From Mytilus trossulus (lineage: Eukaryota > Mollusca > Bivalvia > Mytilida > Mytilidae): DNA of 64,000 nucleotides. The position numbers and the translations under genes were made by a program. The stretch covers positions 56,047,431-56,111,430 of the forward strand of contig NC_086381.1 in the NCBI RefSeq assembly GCF_036588685.1, written 5' to 3'. Below are positions 1 to 11,386 of the stretch, piece by piece. The first letter of the stretch is position 1. The number at the start of each line of letters is the position of its first letter. The notes below the pieces were generated by a model. The model was not told where the DNA came from. It worked only from the letters and a program-made list of their open reading frames with translations, and ran no database searches.

Positions 1-390
1 TTTACACACAAACAACTGGCCAAATTAAACATAAAAACATTTACAAAATCTTAACTGTGGGTCGAGACATGAACCACCGACAACCACTAAACTACAGGTT
101 GCTGGCTTGTGCCAATACATACAGATACAAGATACAAGGGATTTATAAAAAAAAAAAGAGAGAGAGAGAGAAAAAAAAATCAATCTAAGAAACGTCTGGT
201 ATACGTTGTATACTTGCATATATATCCATGATATACAATGAAAGATTTTATTCAAAGTATTAAAGTACTGAACATCGGATGATCGCAAATTCTTGTGATT
301 GGTCAATAGCACATGTCATAGAAGACTATATATAATTGAAATTGAGGTTAATGTACACTAGCGTTGATAGACAGTCTGAAGTGTGGGAAT
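1..390. other. AT-rich flank without a gene
   Basis: I see no supportable gene here. There is an A-rich/GA microsatellite at about 149-180. Around 70-125 lies a worn fragment of the mussel dispersed repeat whose better copies are at 39445-39760 and 56795-57200. Confidence 0.5.
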
Positions 391-860
391 ATATAAACAC
401 TGGACACTTTTAATTTGCAAAACACTCATTTGCAAATCCGCCGCCGCCTCAAACAAGAGCTACAATATCATGTATATAACCAAAATGTGCAGAATTACAT
501 GGGATTCAATAATTTCATTGGTTGTATACTGTCACTTTCATATTTATTTTGCAATTTGAATTATGAAAACATGGGATTTTCAATATCCCATGGGACAGGG
601 CAAAATCCCATGGGATTTACCATTATCCCATGGGATTTTGGTTAAATCCCATGGGATTTTTTTTGGTCCCATGGGATTATTGTAGTCCCATGGGATATTT
701 GTTGTCCCATGGGACAAAAAAAATCCCATGGGACTATTATTATCCCATGGGATTTTTAATATCCCATGGGACAAAATAAAATCCTATAGGATTAAAATTA
801 TAAATATATATAAATATAAAGTTATGTGTATGTTACAATGAATGCTGTTTGGTAGTAAAA
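391..860 (+). repeat. Left arm with ten TCCCATGGGA palindromes
   Basis: The first ~190 nt are non-repetitive. From about 586 to 773 there are ten perfect TCCCATGGGA palindromes (NcoI core CCATGG), spaced 19-21 bp, followed by one decayed copy ATCCTATAGGAT at 781-792. Spacers are A/T-rich and differ between units. Short reading frames across this stretch come from the repeat and are not genes. The mirror copy is at 20400-20872. Confidence 0.9.
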
Positions 861-1866
861 TGTTTTAAATGTATACAAGTTTTTTTTATATTTTTTATAT
901 ATACATATAAAAAAAAAAATTGTCACAAACATGTTTTTTATTTGTTTATATGACAATACAGATTATTCTTATTTTGGAATGTATAATAATAATATTTTAC
1001 AGTCAAAGAATAAAGTCCTTTCACTGAAACAAAATGATGAAATTTCTAAATAAATGAAAAAATATTGTTTTGAAATCTTTGTCTTGTTTATTCTATTATG
1101 AAAAATAGAACTGAAAACATATTTCATATTCTGACTGAATAGTTCACTCTTTTCATGAGGTAAGATTTTCTTTGTTATAGGTTCATTGCAATACTTGTTT
1201 AGGCAAACAATTTGAATTATATATACCTTTGTGGTGTACATAATAGTATTATGTTGCTTATATTTGCAAATTTATAATATAAACACTTTTTGTTAAAGTT
1301 TTTGCTTTCTTTATTCCCAACTTGCTATGTACAATTATTCAGTCCACTATATAAGAGTGAGGTCAATAAATAATTTCATTCACTAGAATATTCCTGCAAT
1401 TCTTAGACAAAACATTTTTTCAATCTGTTCTTTATTGAATGGAGAGATTCAAATGAGAAGACAAAGCAAGTTTATTTGGACAACAACATTCTAATATCTA
1501 GTTCATTCATTCCATTTTTCAATTGATAATTACATTGTTGTATTTATATGATCAAGTTCTTGTGCATCAATGATTGTGATGATATGACTCTTTTTTGTTT
1601 ATAGTCATCATGTTGAAATTTCTTCTTCCAAATAAATGTAGGAAAAAACATGTTCCATTTCAAATTAATAAAAAAGTCACACTATGGAGAAAAATACCAG
1701 CTTTAAGTTTTCCATTCGGTATTGATCTGTGAATGATGACCATGAAAATCGAGATGTCTGACCTACAAATACACAAACTCAAAAATTATCAGTGAAGAGA
1801 TCAATAAAATGGCTATTTTATCATGTTTATGATTAATATGATAAACTTTCATTTAAATATTCAAGT
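861..1866. other. No gene seen
   Basis: AT-rich DNA with poly-A/T tracts. The longest reading frame is 90 codons on the minus strand (969-1241). It has no recognisable domain and AT-driven composition. Confidence 0.5.
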
Positions 1867-2116
1867 ACTAAATTACAGAAATCGCTTAAATTTTATAATA
1901 GTTTAGTAAAGAACAGCTTATTTTAAATTATAATAAAAAATAAAGGCCATCGATGAGTTAAATAAGATATTACATTTCTAATGCCAAAAAAATGGCATTT
2001 TTGCACCAAAGGGAGATAATTTGGAGCTCTTTCAATGATATATGCATTTTAAAAGTCATCTGGGGCCAAACCGAATTGATTGTTTTGAATGATTTGGTGT
2101 ACCATATGATAAAGTT
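1867..2116 (+). repeat. Dispersed repeat, copy 1 of a ~250 bp family
   Basis: This segment matches 41543-41793 in the same orientation. Shared blocks include ACTAAATTACAGAAATCGC, CATCGATGAGTTAAA and TTTGCACCAAAGGGAGA. Both copies lack ORFs and obvious TIRs. Family identity is unknown to me. Confidence 0.75.
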
Positions 2117-3268
2117 ATAGATAAAATGAGTTATGAAAAAAAAATATTAAACATTTTTCTGAAATTGTTATACGCTAGAGCCTCCTTAAATGTCATTTGA
2201 TCTCTATTGGAGAAATGTCTCATTGGAAATCAGACTGCTAAGTGTTTCTTATTTTTATATCAACCCAGCCATATTATACCTGTCTAACATCAGGAGTTTG
2301 TACATAGTTCAGTGGTTGACGTTGGTTCATATATACGTCATTTTAATTTTTCATAATTTTTTGTTTTTATAAATTAGTCTGGTATATTTGATGTTTGAAT
2401 TGATGCTCTGTTTCAAATCTGGTTGGTGTTGACGTTTATAGATTACTATAACATGTATAGGGTATGGGTTTTCTCATTACTTACAGGTCATCAATGGCCT
2501 CTAATAAGTAATTACCATGCTTACATCCACTAAATTGAACTCTGATGGATAGTTTTCTCTTTCATCATACCACATCTTATTTTAATAAATTATTTAAATA
2601 TTATTCAAGGACAAAAACTTTTATAACAGTGGACTTACCATTTAGGCTTTGTTGACCTCTGTAAATCTTATTTTGTTGATAATTTCTTCTGTTTATAGTT
2701 TCTCCTTTATCTTTCATGTTCTTGCCCTACACATAAAAGGGTAAATATCATTTAATGACAAAAATAACTACTACATGTATTACATAATTAGTAGGCAACT
2801 GAAAATTTTGTCTAATTTGTATATAACATCAACTTACCCATCATTCTTGCTGTTCAATATCATGAATATTATCATTATTCTATGAATATGAGGTCACAGT
2901 AAAATTAACCTTGGCAGGCAGACATCTTTTTTTTTTATATGATACCTTGTAGTCATTCCATACAACAAGTAGACCTATGCTTAAAAAATCTAAGGCCAAA
3001 ATTAAAAATATGTTTGTTTCCCCTCCCCCCACACGGGTCAAAAATAAGCGCCCGGGTCAAAAAATTATTTTCCACAAAAAAATCGAAATTATTTTTTTCC
3101 TGAAAATAATTTGTTTCCATTTTTGGAAAGTGCTTGAAAGCAGAAGGATTGATAATCTAAATAAATACACTCAAATTGAGCACAAACAACTGATAAGTGG
3201 CCTGGACTGGACAAGTCAAACCATTCATGTGACCATGCTATGACAATCACATCCTGTTAAAAAAAACT
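2117..3268. other. No gene seen; decayed repeat fragments
   Basis: Around 2210-2400 there are traces of the mussel dispersed repeat (TGTCTCATTGG, then GTTCAGTGGTTGACG). The remainder is AT-rich with no supportable gene. The 88-codon frame at 2977-3243 runs through a purine-rich low-complexity repeat and is not credible. Confidence 0.45.
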
Positions 3269-4450
3269 AGAGGCTTTCAAGAGCCTGTGTCGCTCACCTG
3301 TTAATGTGTTTACTGATGTCGGCCATCTTCGTTGGTAGGCGGGGTCATTAGAAACTTTTTTTAAAATAGATACCCTAGTATTATGATTGTGGCCAAGTTT
3401 GCTTAAATTTGGCCAAGTAGTTTTAGAAATGATTTTTATACAAGTTACAAAAATGACGAAAAGTTGTTCAATATTGACTATAAAGGGCAATAACTCCTTA
3501 AGGGGTCCTCTAACAATTTTGATCATGCTGACTTATTTGTAGATCTTACTTTGCTGAACATTATTGCTGTCTACAGTTTATCTCTATCTATAATAGTATT
3601 CAAGATAATAACCAAAAACTGCAAAATTACCTTAAAATCACCAATTTTAGGGCAGCAACCCAACAACAGTTGTCCAATTCAACTGAAAATTTGTGAGGGG
3701 ATATATCTTATTCTGATGGACATTTAAAACTTGAAAGATTTGCCCTAAATGTCTTAGTTTCAAAGATATAAAGCAAAACCTGCATTTTACCACTATGTTC
3801 TAATTTTAGCCATGTTGGCCATTTTGTTTGGTAGGCTGGGTCATCGGACACATTTTTTAAACTACAAACCACAATGATAATTGTGGCCAAGTTTGGTTAA
3901 ATTTGGCAAAGTAGTTTCAGAGAAGTGGATTTTTAAAAAAGTTACAAAAAATGATGAAAAGTTGTTAAAAATTGACTATAAAGGGCAATAACTCAGACTG
4001 ACAATTTTGGTCATGTTGACTTATTTGTAGGTCTTACTTTGCTGAACATTATTGCTTTTACAGTTTATCACTATCTATAATAGTATTCAAGATAATAACC
4101 AAAAACTTCAAAATTACCTTAAAATAATCATTTCACAGGCAGCAACCCATCAACAGGTTGTCCAATTCGTCTGAAAATTTCAACGCAGATAGGTCTTGAC
4201 CTGATCAACAATTTTACCCCATGTCAGATTTGCTGTAAATGCTTTGGTTTTTGAGTTTGAAGCCAAAAACTGCATTTTACCCCTATGTTCTATTTTTAGC
4301 CATGGCGGCCATCTTGGTTGGTTTGACGGGTCACGCTACACATTTATCAAACTAGATACCCCAAGGATGATTGTGGCCAAGTTTGGTAGAATTTGGCCAA
4401 GTAGTTTCAGGGGAGAAGATTTTTGAAAAGTTTACGGACGACGGATGAGC
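3269..4450 (+). repeat. Long bivalve dispersed repeat with ~500 bp internal units
   Basis: It starts at the terminus CTAGAGGC...GAGCCTGTGTCGCTCAC and ends near GTTTACGGACGACGG. Internally a ~495-500 bp unit is repeated about 2.3 times. Landmarks are GGCCATCTTCGTTGGTAGGC at 3319, the matching block near 3811, and again near 4307. Each unit contains GATTGTGGCCAAGTTTG and AAAGGGCAATAACTC. A reverse-strand copy is at 37256-38986. I associate this family with bivalve genomes. It has no ORF, and its mode of movement is not evident. Confidence 0.8.
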
Positions 4451-4747
4451 TAACAAGAACCTGCTTTCCTGGTCTGTTTACAAAGGGTAGACCCAGGGGA
4501 GGGGAAACAGACATTCTTTTAAATGTGGCCTGATAAAATGACAAAACCATGAAAACTTATCATTGACCAAAGAACAATAAAATGCGGTCATGGTTTATAT
4601 ATGAATCTGCCATTCAGACATGCACACCTCACAATTGTTTCATATCTACCAAATATAATCTACCTGTAACTTTAAACATATGATAAACTGACAATACAAC
4701 GCAGTGTTTCATTGACCAATGAACCATGAAAATGAGGTCAAGTTCAT

Positions 4748-4835
4748 ACCCCTGTCTGTCCATCCATCCTTGCAGGCACATGCATACTGAATAAGGCGGG
4801 CTGACTGACGCAAGGATGGATGGACAGACAGGGGT
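4748..4835. repeat. Perfect 26-bp hairpin
   Basis: The arm 4748-4773 (starting ACCCCTGTCTGTCC) is perfectly complementary to 4810-4835, with a 36-nt loop. A second hairpin, C7 followed by a T-rich run and G7, lies just downstream near 4850-4877. This could be a foldback remnant or a recent template-switch product. Confidence 0.85.
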
Positions 4836-5353
4836 GAAACAGAATACACCCCCCCTTTTTTTTTTTAAAGGGGGGGCATAATTTTAATACGGGGTTATAG
4901 AAACCCATGCAAGATGTCAAAACAAAAAGAAGTAACATAATTCTTACTTGTTAGGGGCTATTTATTTATTGTCGGTTATACATATATAACAATACAACAT
5001 ATTAAAGGTCTGTAGAGCTTTCATCCGACATACATGACATACATATATGACAAGCACAATACATTTGTACATGAAACATAAAGCTCATCACTGAGATAGT
5101 AGTCTCAGATAGAGGGAGGCGGGGTCAATCAAACACCCCTATTCAATCTGAATGTAGGACAGAAAGTCACAGTCAAAAAGTCACACACTGTCACAGGACA
5201 AAAAGTCACAATTTAGTTTTGAGATTATTTTTCTTTGAACAAATCATTTGTTGAACAAGAAAACACTCTTTTTGTAGTTTTCTTGAAGTTTTATACATGA
5301 ACATGATGTAGCAACTTTAAATTAAAATTTATTAAAAACAAATAAATCAGTGC

Positions 5354-5434
5354 ATTAGGTTTGCACACATTACCATTACATTTGCGCACAAAAATCATTA
5401 CGTTTATGTGCAGCTTTTGATTACATTTGCACGC
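5354..5434 (+). repeat. Solo array of four ATTACATTTGCGCAC-like motifs
   Basis: Copies start at 5354, 5375, 5397 and 5420, giving spacings of 21, 22 and 23 bp. The best copy is ATTACATTTGCGCAC (5375-5389); the others carry one to five differences. The phase and TTTGCGC core match the terminal arrays of the MULE-like elements at 11188 and 51125. I found no inverted partner nearby, so this may be a solo end left by deletion. Confidence 0.65.
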
Positions 5435-5459
5435 ATTTTTTAACATGTAAATATAAAAA

Positions 5460-6092
5460 AAAAGATATAGTATGATTGCCTTTTACAGTTGACTATGCGG
5501 TATGGGCTTTACCTTGGGCTTTGCTCATTGTTGAAGGCTGTATGATGACCTATGGTTGTTAATGTCTGTGTCATTTTGGTCTCTTGTGGACAGTTGTCTC
5601 ATTGGCAATCATACCATATCTTCTTTATATTGGCTTATTGTTGAAGGCTGTTAAGACCTCTAGTTGTTAATGTCTGTGTCATTTTGGTCTCTTGTGGACA
5701 GTTGTCTCATACACATTATCGCTATTTAGTCCATTCCTGGAAAAACAGTCATTTATACAACTTCCTGTTTAGGTCACGCGGGCTGAAAATGGAGGTCCCA
5801 AGCAGTGAGCTGAGGGAGGGAAAAACTTTAGAAAGTGATCATGAAGAAACTTTGATATAGTATGATCCACTTTTTTCGAAATTAAAATTGAAGTAAAAAA
5901 ATATTTTGTTTGAAGTATTTACGGTAGTTTAAACAGGTCTCATTAAAAAGTATCATGCATGGTGAATTGTTTAAACAGGGACCCGGATAGCTTCAACTGG
6001 ATGAAAAAGTTGTGTAATTTTAGAACTTATCCGGAATGGAATAAATAGCGATTAGGTGTATTGGCAATCATACCACATCTTCTTTTTTATAT
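5460..6092 (+). repeat. Two partial copies of the mussel dispersed repeat, the second interrupted
   Basis: Copy one runs to about 5630. Copy two starts near 5636 and is split after GTTGTCTCAT (5710), resuming at 6060 with ATTGGCAATCATACCAC. Both end in the family's A/T-rich tail. Other copies or fragments of this family are at 10495-10560, 14576-14626, 22610-22712, 23256-23345, 29497-29643, 29700-29808, 31676-31804, 32190-32453, 39445-39760, 45835-45880, 55880-56150, 56795-57200 and 58495-58712. Confidence 0.8.
5711..6059. mobile_element. 349-bp TIR MITE inserted in a dispersed repeat
   Basis: The left end reads ACACATTATCGCTATTTAGT. The reverse complement of the right end reads ACACCTAATCGCTATTTATT, so the TIRs are roughly 28 bp with a few mismatches. 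It interrupts a dispersed repeat at TCTCAT|TGGCAA. Comparison with uninterrupted copies gives a clean empty site and a 2-bp AT duplication. It has no coding capacity. A 2-bp target fits a Tc1/mariner-like mobiliser, but that is inference. Confidence 0.8.
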
Positions 6093-6481
6093 TATGAACA
6101 ATTTCCTAAAATTAAAAATGAATATATGTAATAAAAAGAAGATATTTCAAAATCTTTTTTCATTTATTGTTTGTGACTTTTTGTCCTATCAACTTTGTTA
6201 CTTAATGTCTGAGTTTGACATGTGTTTGACTTTTTGTCCTGTGACTTTTTGTCGGAATGTCCTGTGACTTTCTGTTCGTTTACCTTCCATCTTAATCAGT
6301 GAACTGAATAATTGTTTTTTGCAGAAGTCCGGGGAGTGTTAAAAAATCACATGTGCAAGTTGAGAGTCAACACTTACACAGGGACTACACAATACTTTTT
6401 CAGAATGTCAGCAAAAAAGAATCACTGGTGACAGGGGAGTGTAACCGATGAATTGATCCTGAATCAGATAAGATTTTCCCG

Positions 6482-6845
6482 GTACGTCTAAACACCGCTC
6501 AGGAGGACCTCCTGGGTGCACACATGCAGGGCAGGGGCGGATGCAGGAATTTTCGAAAGGGGGGTGCTAACCCAGGGCAAAGGGGGGGGGGTGCAAAACA
6601 TATGTCCCGAAACAAATGCATTGATCGGCAAAAATAAAAGGGGGGTGCGCACCCCCGGAACCCCCCCTCTGGATCCGCCACTGCAGGGCATACAAAGTGC
6701 ACTCATGGCAGACCCTATATAGTCGCCGTCGTATCTGCACACATGATGGATGTATATATTCGTTATAGATTGTCATACACTTCTCATTTTAGAGTTAAAT
6801 TTGCAAGTAACCTCTTAAGATTTTAAAATAAAAATGCTACTAAAA
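6482..6845 (+). repeat. Single end of the GGTACGTCTAAAC element family
   Basis: It begins GGTACGTCTAAACACCGC and continues to TTTTAGAGTTAAATTTGC, matching the left terminus of the composite element at 9725 and the right terminus near 13134. Only one end is present. A 148-bp MITE (6534-6681) is inserted in it. A shorter fragment of the same terminus is at 8358-8410. Confidence 0.75.
6534..6681. mobile_element. 148-bp MITE with GGCGGATCCAG-type termini
   Basis: The element runs from GGGGCGGATGCAG to CTGGATCCGCCAC. The interior is G-rich then C-rich and forms four overlapping spurious reading frames. It is flanked by the 9-bp direct repeat TGCAGGGCA (6525-6533, 6682-6690). If the TIR is taken as CAGTGGCGG the duplication shrinks to CAGGG, so TSD length is uncertain. 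Relatives are at 8148-8306, 11030-11115, 12960-12995, 17425-17490 and 27672-27808. CAGTGG-type ends recall hAT MITEs, which is a weak argument. Confidence 0.75.
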
Positions 6846-7980
6846 ATATATTATTTCCCCCTATTTTCGCAATTTTTTCGCCATATAAAATCTTTAGGCG
6901 ACTGTGCTTTTAGTGAATATAAATGATGACGAGGGCCTCACGAATAAATATAAATATGAAATAAACTGGAACATCGATTAGCATAGATCGAGCAGCAGAG
7001 TTAACTTCCACATAAATCTCAAAGTTATTTACGCCGGATAATATAGACTGTGCTCCTGAATAAAGTTGTCAAATACATTAATTTGTGTTTTTTACTTCTA
7101 CAAGAAATTTGATTCAAATGCTAATTACGCACCATTTGCAAAGCAGAGAATCATTCTAAGCCAGGAACAGTCTATACTAACTGATAACAGTAAGAATAGA
7201 AAGTCTCTGTAAAAAGGCAGTCAATCCTAACAGAACTGTATTAACTTAATGATACATGTACATCAAGTTCCAGCACCTCACCAAGCACCCTTGCCTTGCA
7301 TACTGAGATGGCAAACTGGTGTGTGTCAGTATTTTAATATAAAACTGCGTAGGTTCATATCGTTTAATTCAACGTTTGTTTGGTTATTTTTTAAGGATCG
7401 TTATAAAATTATACTTAAATCTTTGTTAAAATACGATTTTAAATTGTTCAATTCTTTCTATTTCATAATTTTGTCAAAGTCTACTTTTTAAAGTTTTAAA
7501 TTTTACAGAAAAAATGAATATTCCATTTTTATTTGAAGAAAATCTTTTTGAACTGTCATGACATGGTGTTGCAAAGCTGATTACAGGTAACTATAACATA
7601 CAGTAATTTTCCATTACAACAGTGCGTGTATTCTCGGGTGTGTATAACGTATAGTTTTCTAGAGAACATCCTGTCTACGTGTAATACAGATTGATGACAT
7701 TATACAACATTTCTTTGGTTAAATGTGATAAGGTATCTGTGCCCATTCCCTATTTCAACACCACTAATTTTTCGAAGAAAAAAATCAAAAAAAATTTAAT
7801 ATATGAAATTAAGAAGAAAAGTAGCAAATATAAACTTCAGTAATTGCGCATTGAGTAAACATAATTTCAATATTGCATGAACAAATCCGTGAGAAAACGT
7901 ATATATACATGTATGGATAAAGATGTGTTTAAAAAGACCTATTGGCTTTATTTCACACTATAGGACCTAAGATAACTAGA
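6846..7980. other. No gene seen
   Basis: AT-rich sequence without recognisable coding or repeat structure. An 80-codon frame at 7249-7491 has no domain features and turns into poly-Phe/Lys-type AT sequence. Confidence 0.4.
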
Positions 7981-7983
7981 ACT

Positions 7984-8120
7984 TAGCAATGATTGATCCA
8001 GAAATTTTCATAAGTGGGGACTCATTGACTGCCTTAGAGGGGTCACGTCCAGTCATGCTTCCGTGATTCCCTATATAATCTACCATTTGTTTCCCAAGAT
8101 TTAGGAGGGGGCTGGTACAC
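7984..8120. repeat. MITE-like family 2 copy
   Basis: This copy carries ATCCAGAAATTTTCATAAG, ATTGACTGCC and GATTCCCTATATAA. The same family appears at 16345-16507, 43842-43995 and 46917-47087, in both orientations. All pair a C-rich and a G-rich end around a conserved core. There is no ORF. Confidence 0.65.
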
Positions 8121-8147
8121 ACACACATATATATATAAATATACCTC

Positions 8148-8306
8148 TGCGGCGGAGCCAGCCATTTGAAAAGGAGGGGGTCCCAACCCAGGACAAAAGG
8201 GGAGGGGGTGGTTCCTACCAAATGTCCCCATTCAAATGCATTGATCGTTCAAAAAAAAGGGGTGGTTCCAACCCCCGAAACCCTCCCCCTGGATCCGCCA
8301 CTGATA
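8148..8306. mobile_element. MITE copy, GGCGGATCCAG family
   Basis: Ends are CTGCGGCGGAGCCAG and CTGGATCCGCCACTG. With those limits the flanks share ATACCT (6 bp) on both sides. It is about 150 bp and related to 6534-6681. Overlapping reading frames are repeat artefacts. Confidence 0.7.
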
Positions 8307-8410
8307 CCTAGTATGCATATAATTAAGAACAGCTTTGAATATATGCATATAAAATAATGGTACGTCTAAAGACCGTTCAGGATCTCCTGGTTGCACACAG
8401 GACATTAAGT

Positions 8411-9716
8411 AACTTAGGACATGTATATATAATAGTAAGAGTTCAGGGTATACATTCGATAACTAACATATTTTATAATTTTGTAATTATTGTTTTGATA
8501 AAATCAGAGACATATAATACATGTATTGAGACATATATAAAACATGTGTCTCTGAAAAAATCAAACCATCTTTAAAGAAGTTATTTCAGTTTGAATCGAC
8601 TGTCTTTTGCATTAGAATTCCAAATTTACAAATGCGAAAACCTGCAAGAAAGAAACATTTATATTCGGTGATTTTTATACTAAACGTTTTCGTAATTTGT
8701 TTTAATATAAAATAATATTAAAAAGTACATGTACATCGTTTTTTCAAGATTTGTATAGTAACTGGTTTAATTAAGTCCCTTGATGAAATTTAAATTGCGA
8801 GACGCTAATTAATAAACTATGATCTATCTATCGGCATGCGTCGTTATTTGGGATACGTCACGGATTACCGATGGTCATATTCAATACGATATACCAATCA
8901 TCATTTGAATTTGGTCAATTGATCTTTAATAATTAGGACTAATTGGTGATGGCAGAAAATAAGTCGCTGGTGATGGTTAAAAACATATAGAAGTAAACTT
9001 TGCAAAAAAAAAGTTTTCCTTGGAAAAAATTATGAAAATATATGAATATGCTAAATAAGTTTTTTTTCCGAAATAATAATTATAGACGTTTAGAAATAAC
9101 AAATGTTCACAGTAGGGAAATGTTCAATTCAAGTTATTTCATTTTGAAAACGTTGAAAAATATAGATCTTATTATATGTACAATGTGGGCCGCTTGGAGA
9201 TCAACTTGTGAAACCCTGCATAATTAGGGTTTGTCTACTTTCGTCTTTTTATATTGCCAAACATTCTATAATCAAGGATTCGTACACGGCCTTGTTATAA
9301 TGAATATTATCGCCAATATCACCATAATTACATAAAGAACAGATAAAATATTCTCCTAAAGAGTTTGCCATCTAACAATTCAAAATGAAATGTTGAGTCG
9401 AAACTGAGGTACCAAATCTATAAAAAGAATCACTATTTTAGTCGAAATTAAACTGTATATATTCTTTTTTTCAAAACTCCTAAAATAATTCAACATTATC
9501 TATAGAGAGCTTACATATGCAAATCTGTTTAGAAGTATGTGAGTGTAAATAAAATTTGTTTATTACCCCCCCTTTTTTTTTCCTTCTATAAAATTTAATT
9601 GTAAACGATTTTCTTTCTTAATTTGTGTTTGCTCATTAACTGGGGTTCATGCTGTCAAAAAACAAAATTTTCTCCTTGTGTAAAAGTTATTGATAAAAAA
9701 AAATTGAAGCTTCCAA
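8411..9716. other. No gene seen
   Basis: AT-rich, with poly-A/T runs and no recognisable coding potential or repeats beyond short tracts. Confidence 0.4.
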
Positions 9717-10764
9717 AAGAATAACAGTACGTCTAAACACCGCTTGAAGGACCTCCTGATTGCACTCAGGACCCTTTATAATCATCGCACACAGGATGGA
9801 TGCATATATTCTATATACGCTTCTTATTTTAGAGTTAAATTTTGCATAATTTGAAATCGAACTTAGATAGATATGTTACATTTGTAATTCTTAGTAAATA
9901 ATAAGGGCACGTGTCACTGATTACACAACTACTGAGTGACCACGCGGGAAGTATAAATATTGTGACGTTTAGAATGAATATCACGATGTTTTAAGATTTT
10001 CGTCTTTTATTAAAATTTCGTTCCATAAATTTTAAAGTTTTATTCTTAATTTTATTATCATGTCCTGGACCAGTAATTAATTAGTTTGAAAAGGGAAATA
10101 AATGTTCATACTTTAAAAGAATTTATATTAATTAAAGTTTTGTATATGGAATCCGTTCTTAACGGTAAAAGCCGTACTTTTCAAACAATCAAACTCATAT
10201 ACATGTAGTTAGATGTTATTTCTCATTTTTATCGAAATTGCCCAGGAATTTTATTTTTGAGTTATACGAATATTTTAAGAAATCCGTTTTTATTAAGTTT
10301 TTTTTCTCTAATTAAAGTCGTTTTGTCCAGTTTCACAAGCCTGAAACGAATTTCAATGCGAAAATAAATTCTGAAAATGAACTTGTCTCCGTTTTCGTCT
10401 CCGTTTTTTGAAAATTATGATATTTTGGGTATAATTATTTGTAGAAAATATGTAAGTTAGATTGTAGTAGCGAGAAATTATAAAAAAAAAAAGAAGATGT
10501 GGTATGATTGCTAATGAGACAACTATCCACAAAAGACCAAAATGACACAAACATTAACAAAGAAAAACTATTTCGAAGACAGTTTATTGACACGAAATCC
10601 GTTCAAACCACGACTAAGTCTTCGTGCACAGATTTCCATTAAGGTTAAACTGAATATTGTACATAATTGTCTTCTCTTGTATAATGGTTTGTTGAGAATA
10701 AAGATATACAAATGTAATAAAATTTGATATTCAGTCAACAATGTGTTTGTTTAAAAACTTGATT

Positions 10765-10803
<39 letters not shown>

Positions 10804-11194
10804 AAGAATCACACTGAAAAACAAAAATCGAACTTGTTACAGAAAAAACGCAACTATAAAATAATTTTCTTTATTCGTGAACTAAACAATACAATTCCTA
10901 AAAAACAATAAAGATAATCCAATCAATTTTGTTGATTGGATAATTTATGGCTCAGTAGTTGTGTAATCAGTGACACGTGCCCTCATTATTTTATAAGAAT
11001 TAACATATCTATCTAAGTTCGATTCAGGCGCGGATCCAGAGGGGGGAGGGGGATTCCGGGGGGTTGGAACCCCCCTTTTTTGGCCGATCAATGCATTTGA
11101 ATGGGGACATGTAGTTGACCCTTCCTGTGTCACTGATTACACAACTACTGAGCCATGAATTATCCAATCAACAAAATTGATTGAATTGGGCGCA

Positions 11195-11286
11195 TTTCAT
11201 TTGCGCCAATTTTTTAAAAATCAAACCTTTCATTTGCGCCACAAGGTTATATATCGTTTGCGCCAAAAAAAAACTTCATTTGCGCC
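11195..11286 (+). repeat. Left terminal array of element A
   Basis: Four motifs: TTTCATTTGCGCC at 11195-11207 and 11228-11240, a CGTTTGCGCC variant ending at 11264, and TTCATTTGCGCC at 11275-11286. Distances between motif ends are 33, 24 and 22 bp. They point inward. They are probable transposase binding sites by analogy with subterminal repeats of other DNA transposons, which is inference. Confidence 0.88.
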
Positions 11287-11386
11287 ATTTTACAGGTATG
11301 ACAGGTAATATAACGGAAAAGTTGAATATTATTTACGATTTATTTTGTTTTTTGTTTGTACATAACTCCCCCTGGATATATGTGTG

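Larger units (their letters stand above)
5157..6277. mobile_element. Candidate element with inverted GGACAAAAAGTCACA arrays
   Basis: The left end has GGACAGAAAGTCACA (5157-5171), GTCAAAAAGTCACA (5172-5185) and GGACAAAAAGTCACA (5196-5210). The right end carries the inverse: copies at 6172-6186, 6223-6239, 6240-6255 and 6263-6277. The outermost unit on both sides is the AGAAAGTCACAG variant, as expected of matched termini. No TSD can be read. The interior holds a second array (5354-5434) and copies of the dispersed mussel repeat, one of them split by a MITE. No coding sequence remains. It resembles the arrayed MULE elements elsewhere in the window, but with less regular spacing and no transposase remnant. 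Confidence 0.6.

Noticed and set aside
415-774. Reading frames across the TCCCATGGGA arrays (also 20489-20848)
   Set aside because: Created by the palindromic repeat; mirrored in both arms with no start context or domain.
6488-6776. Four overlapping reading frames
   Set aside because: They lie in a G/C-rich MITE and its flanks; overlapping frames on both strands without coding signatures.
9945-10751. Transposase for the outer 9725-13134 element
   Set aside because: I looked for coding remnants in the unique left portion and found only short AT-rich frames and a dispersed-repeat fragment.
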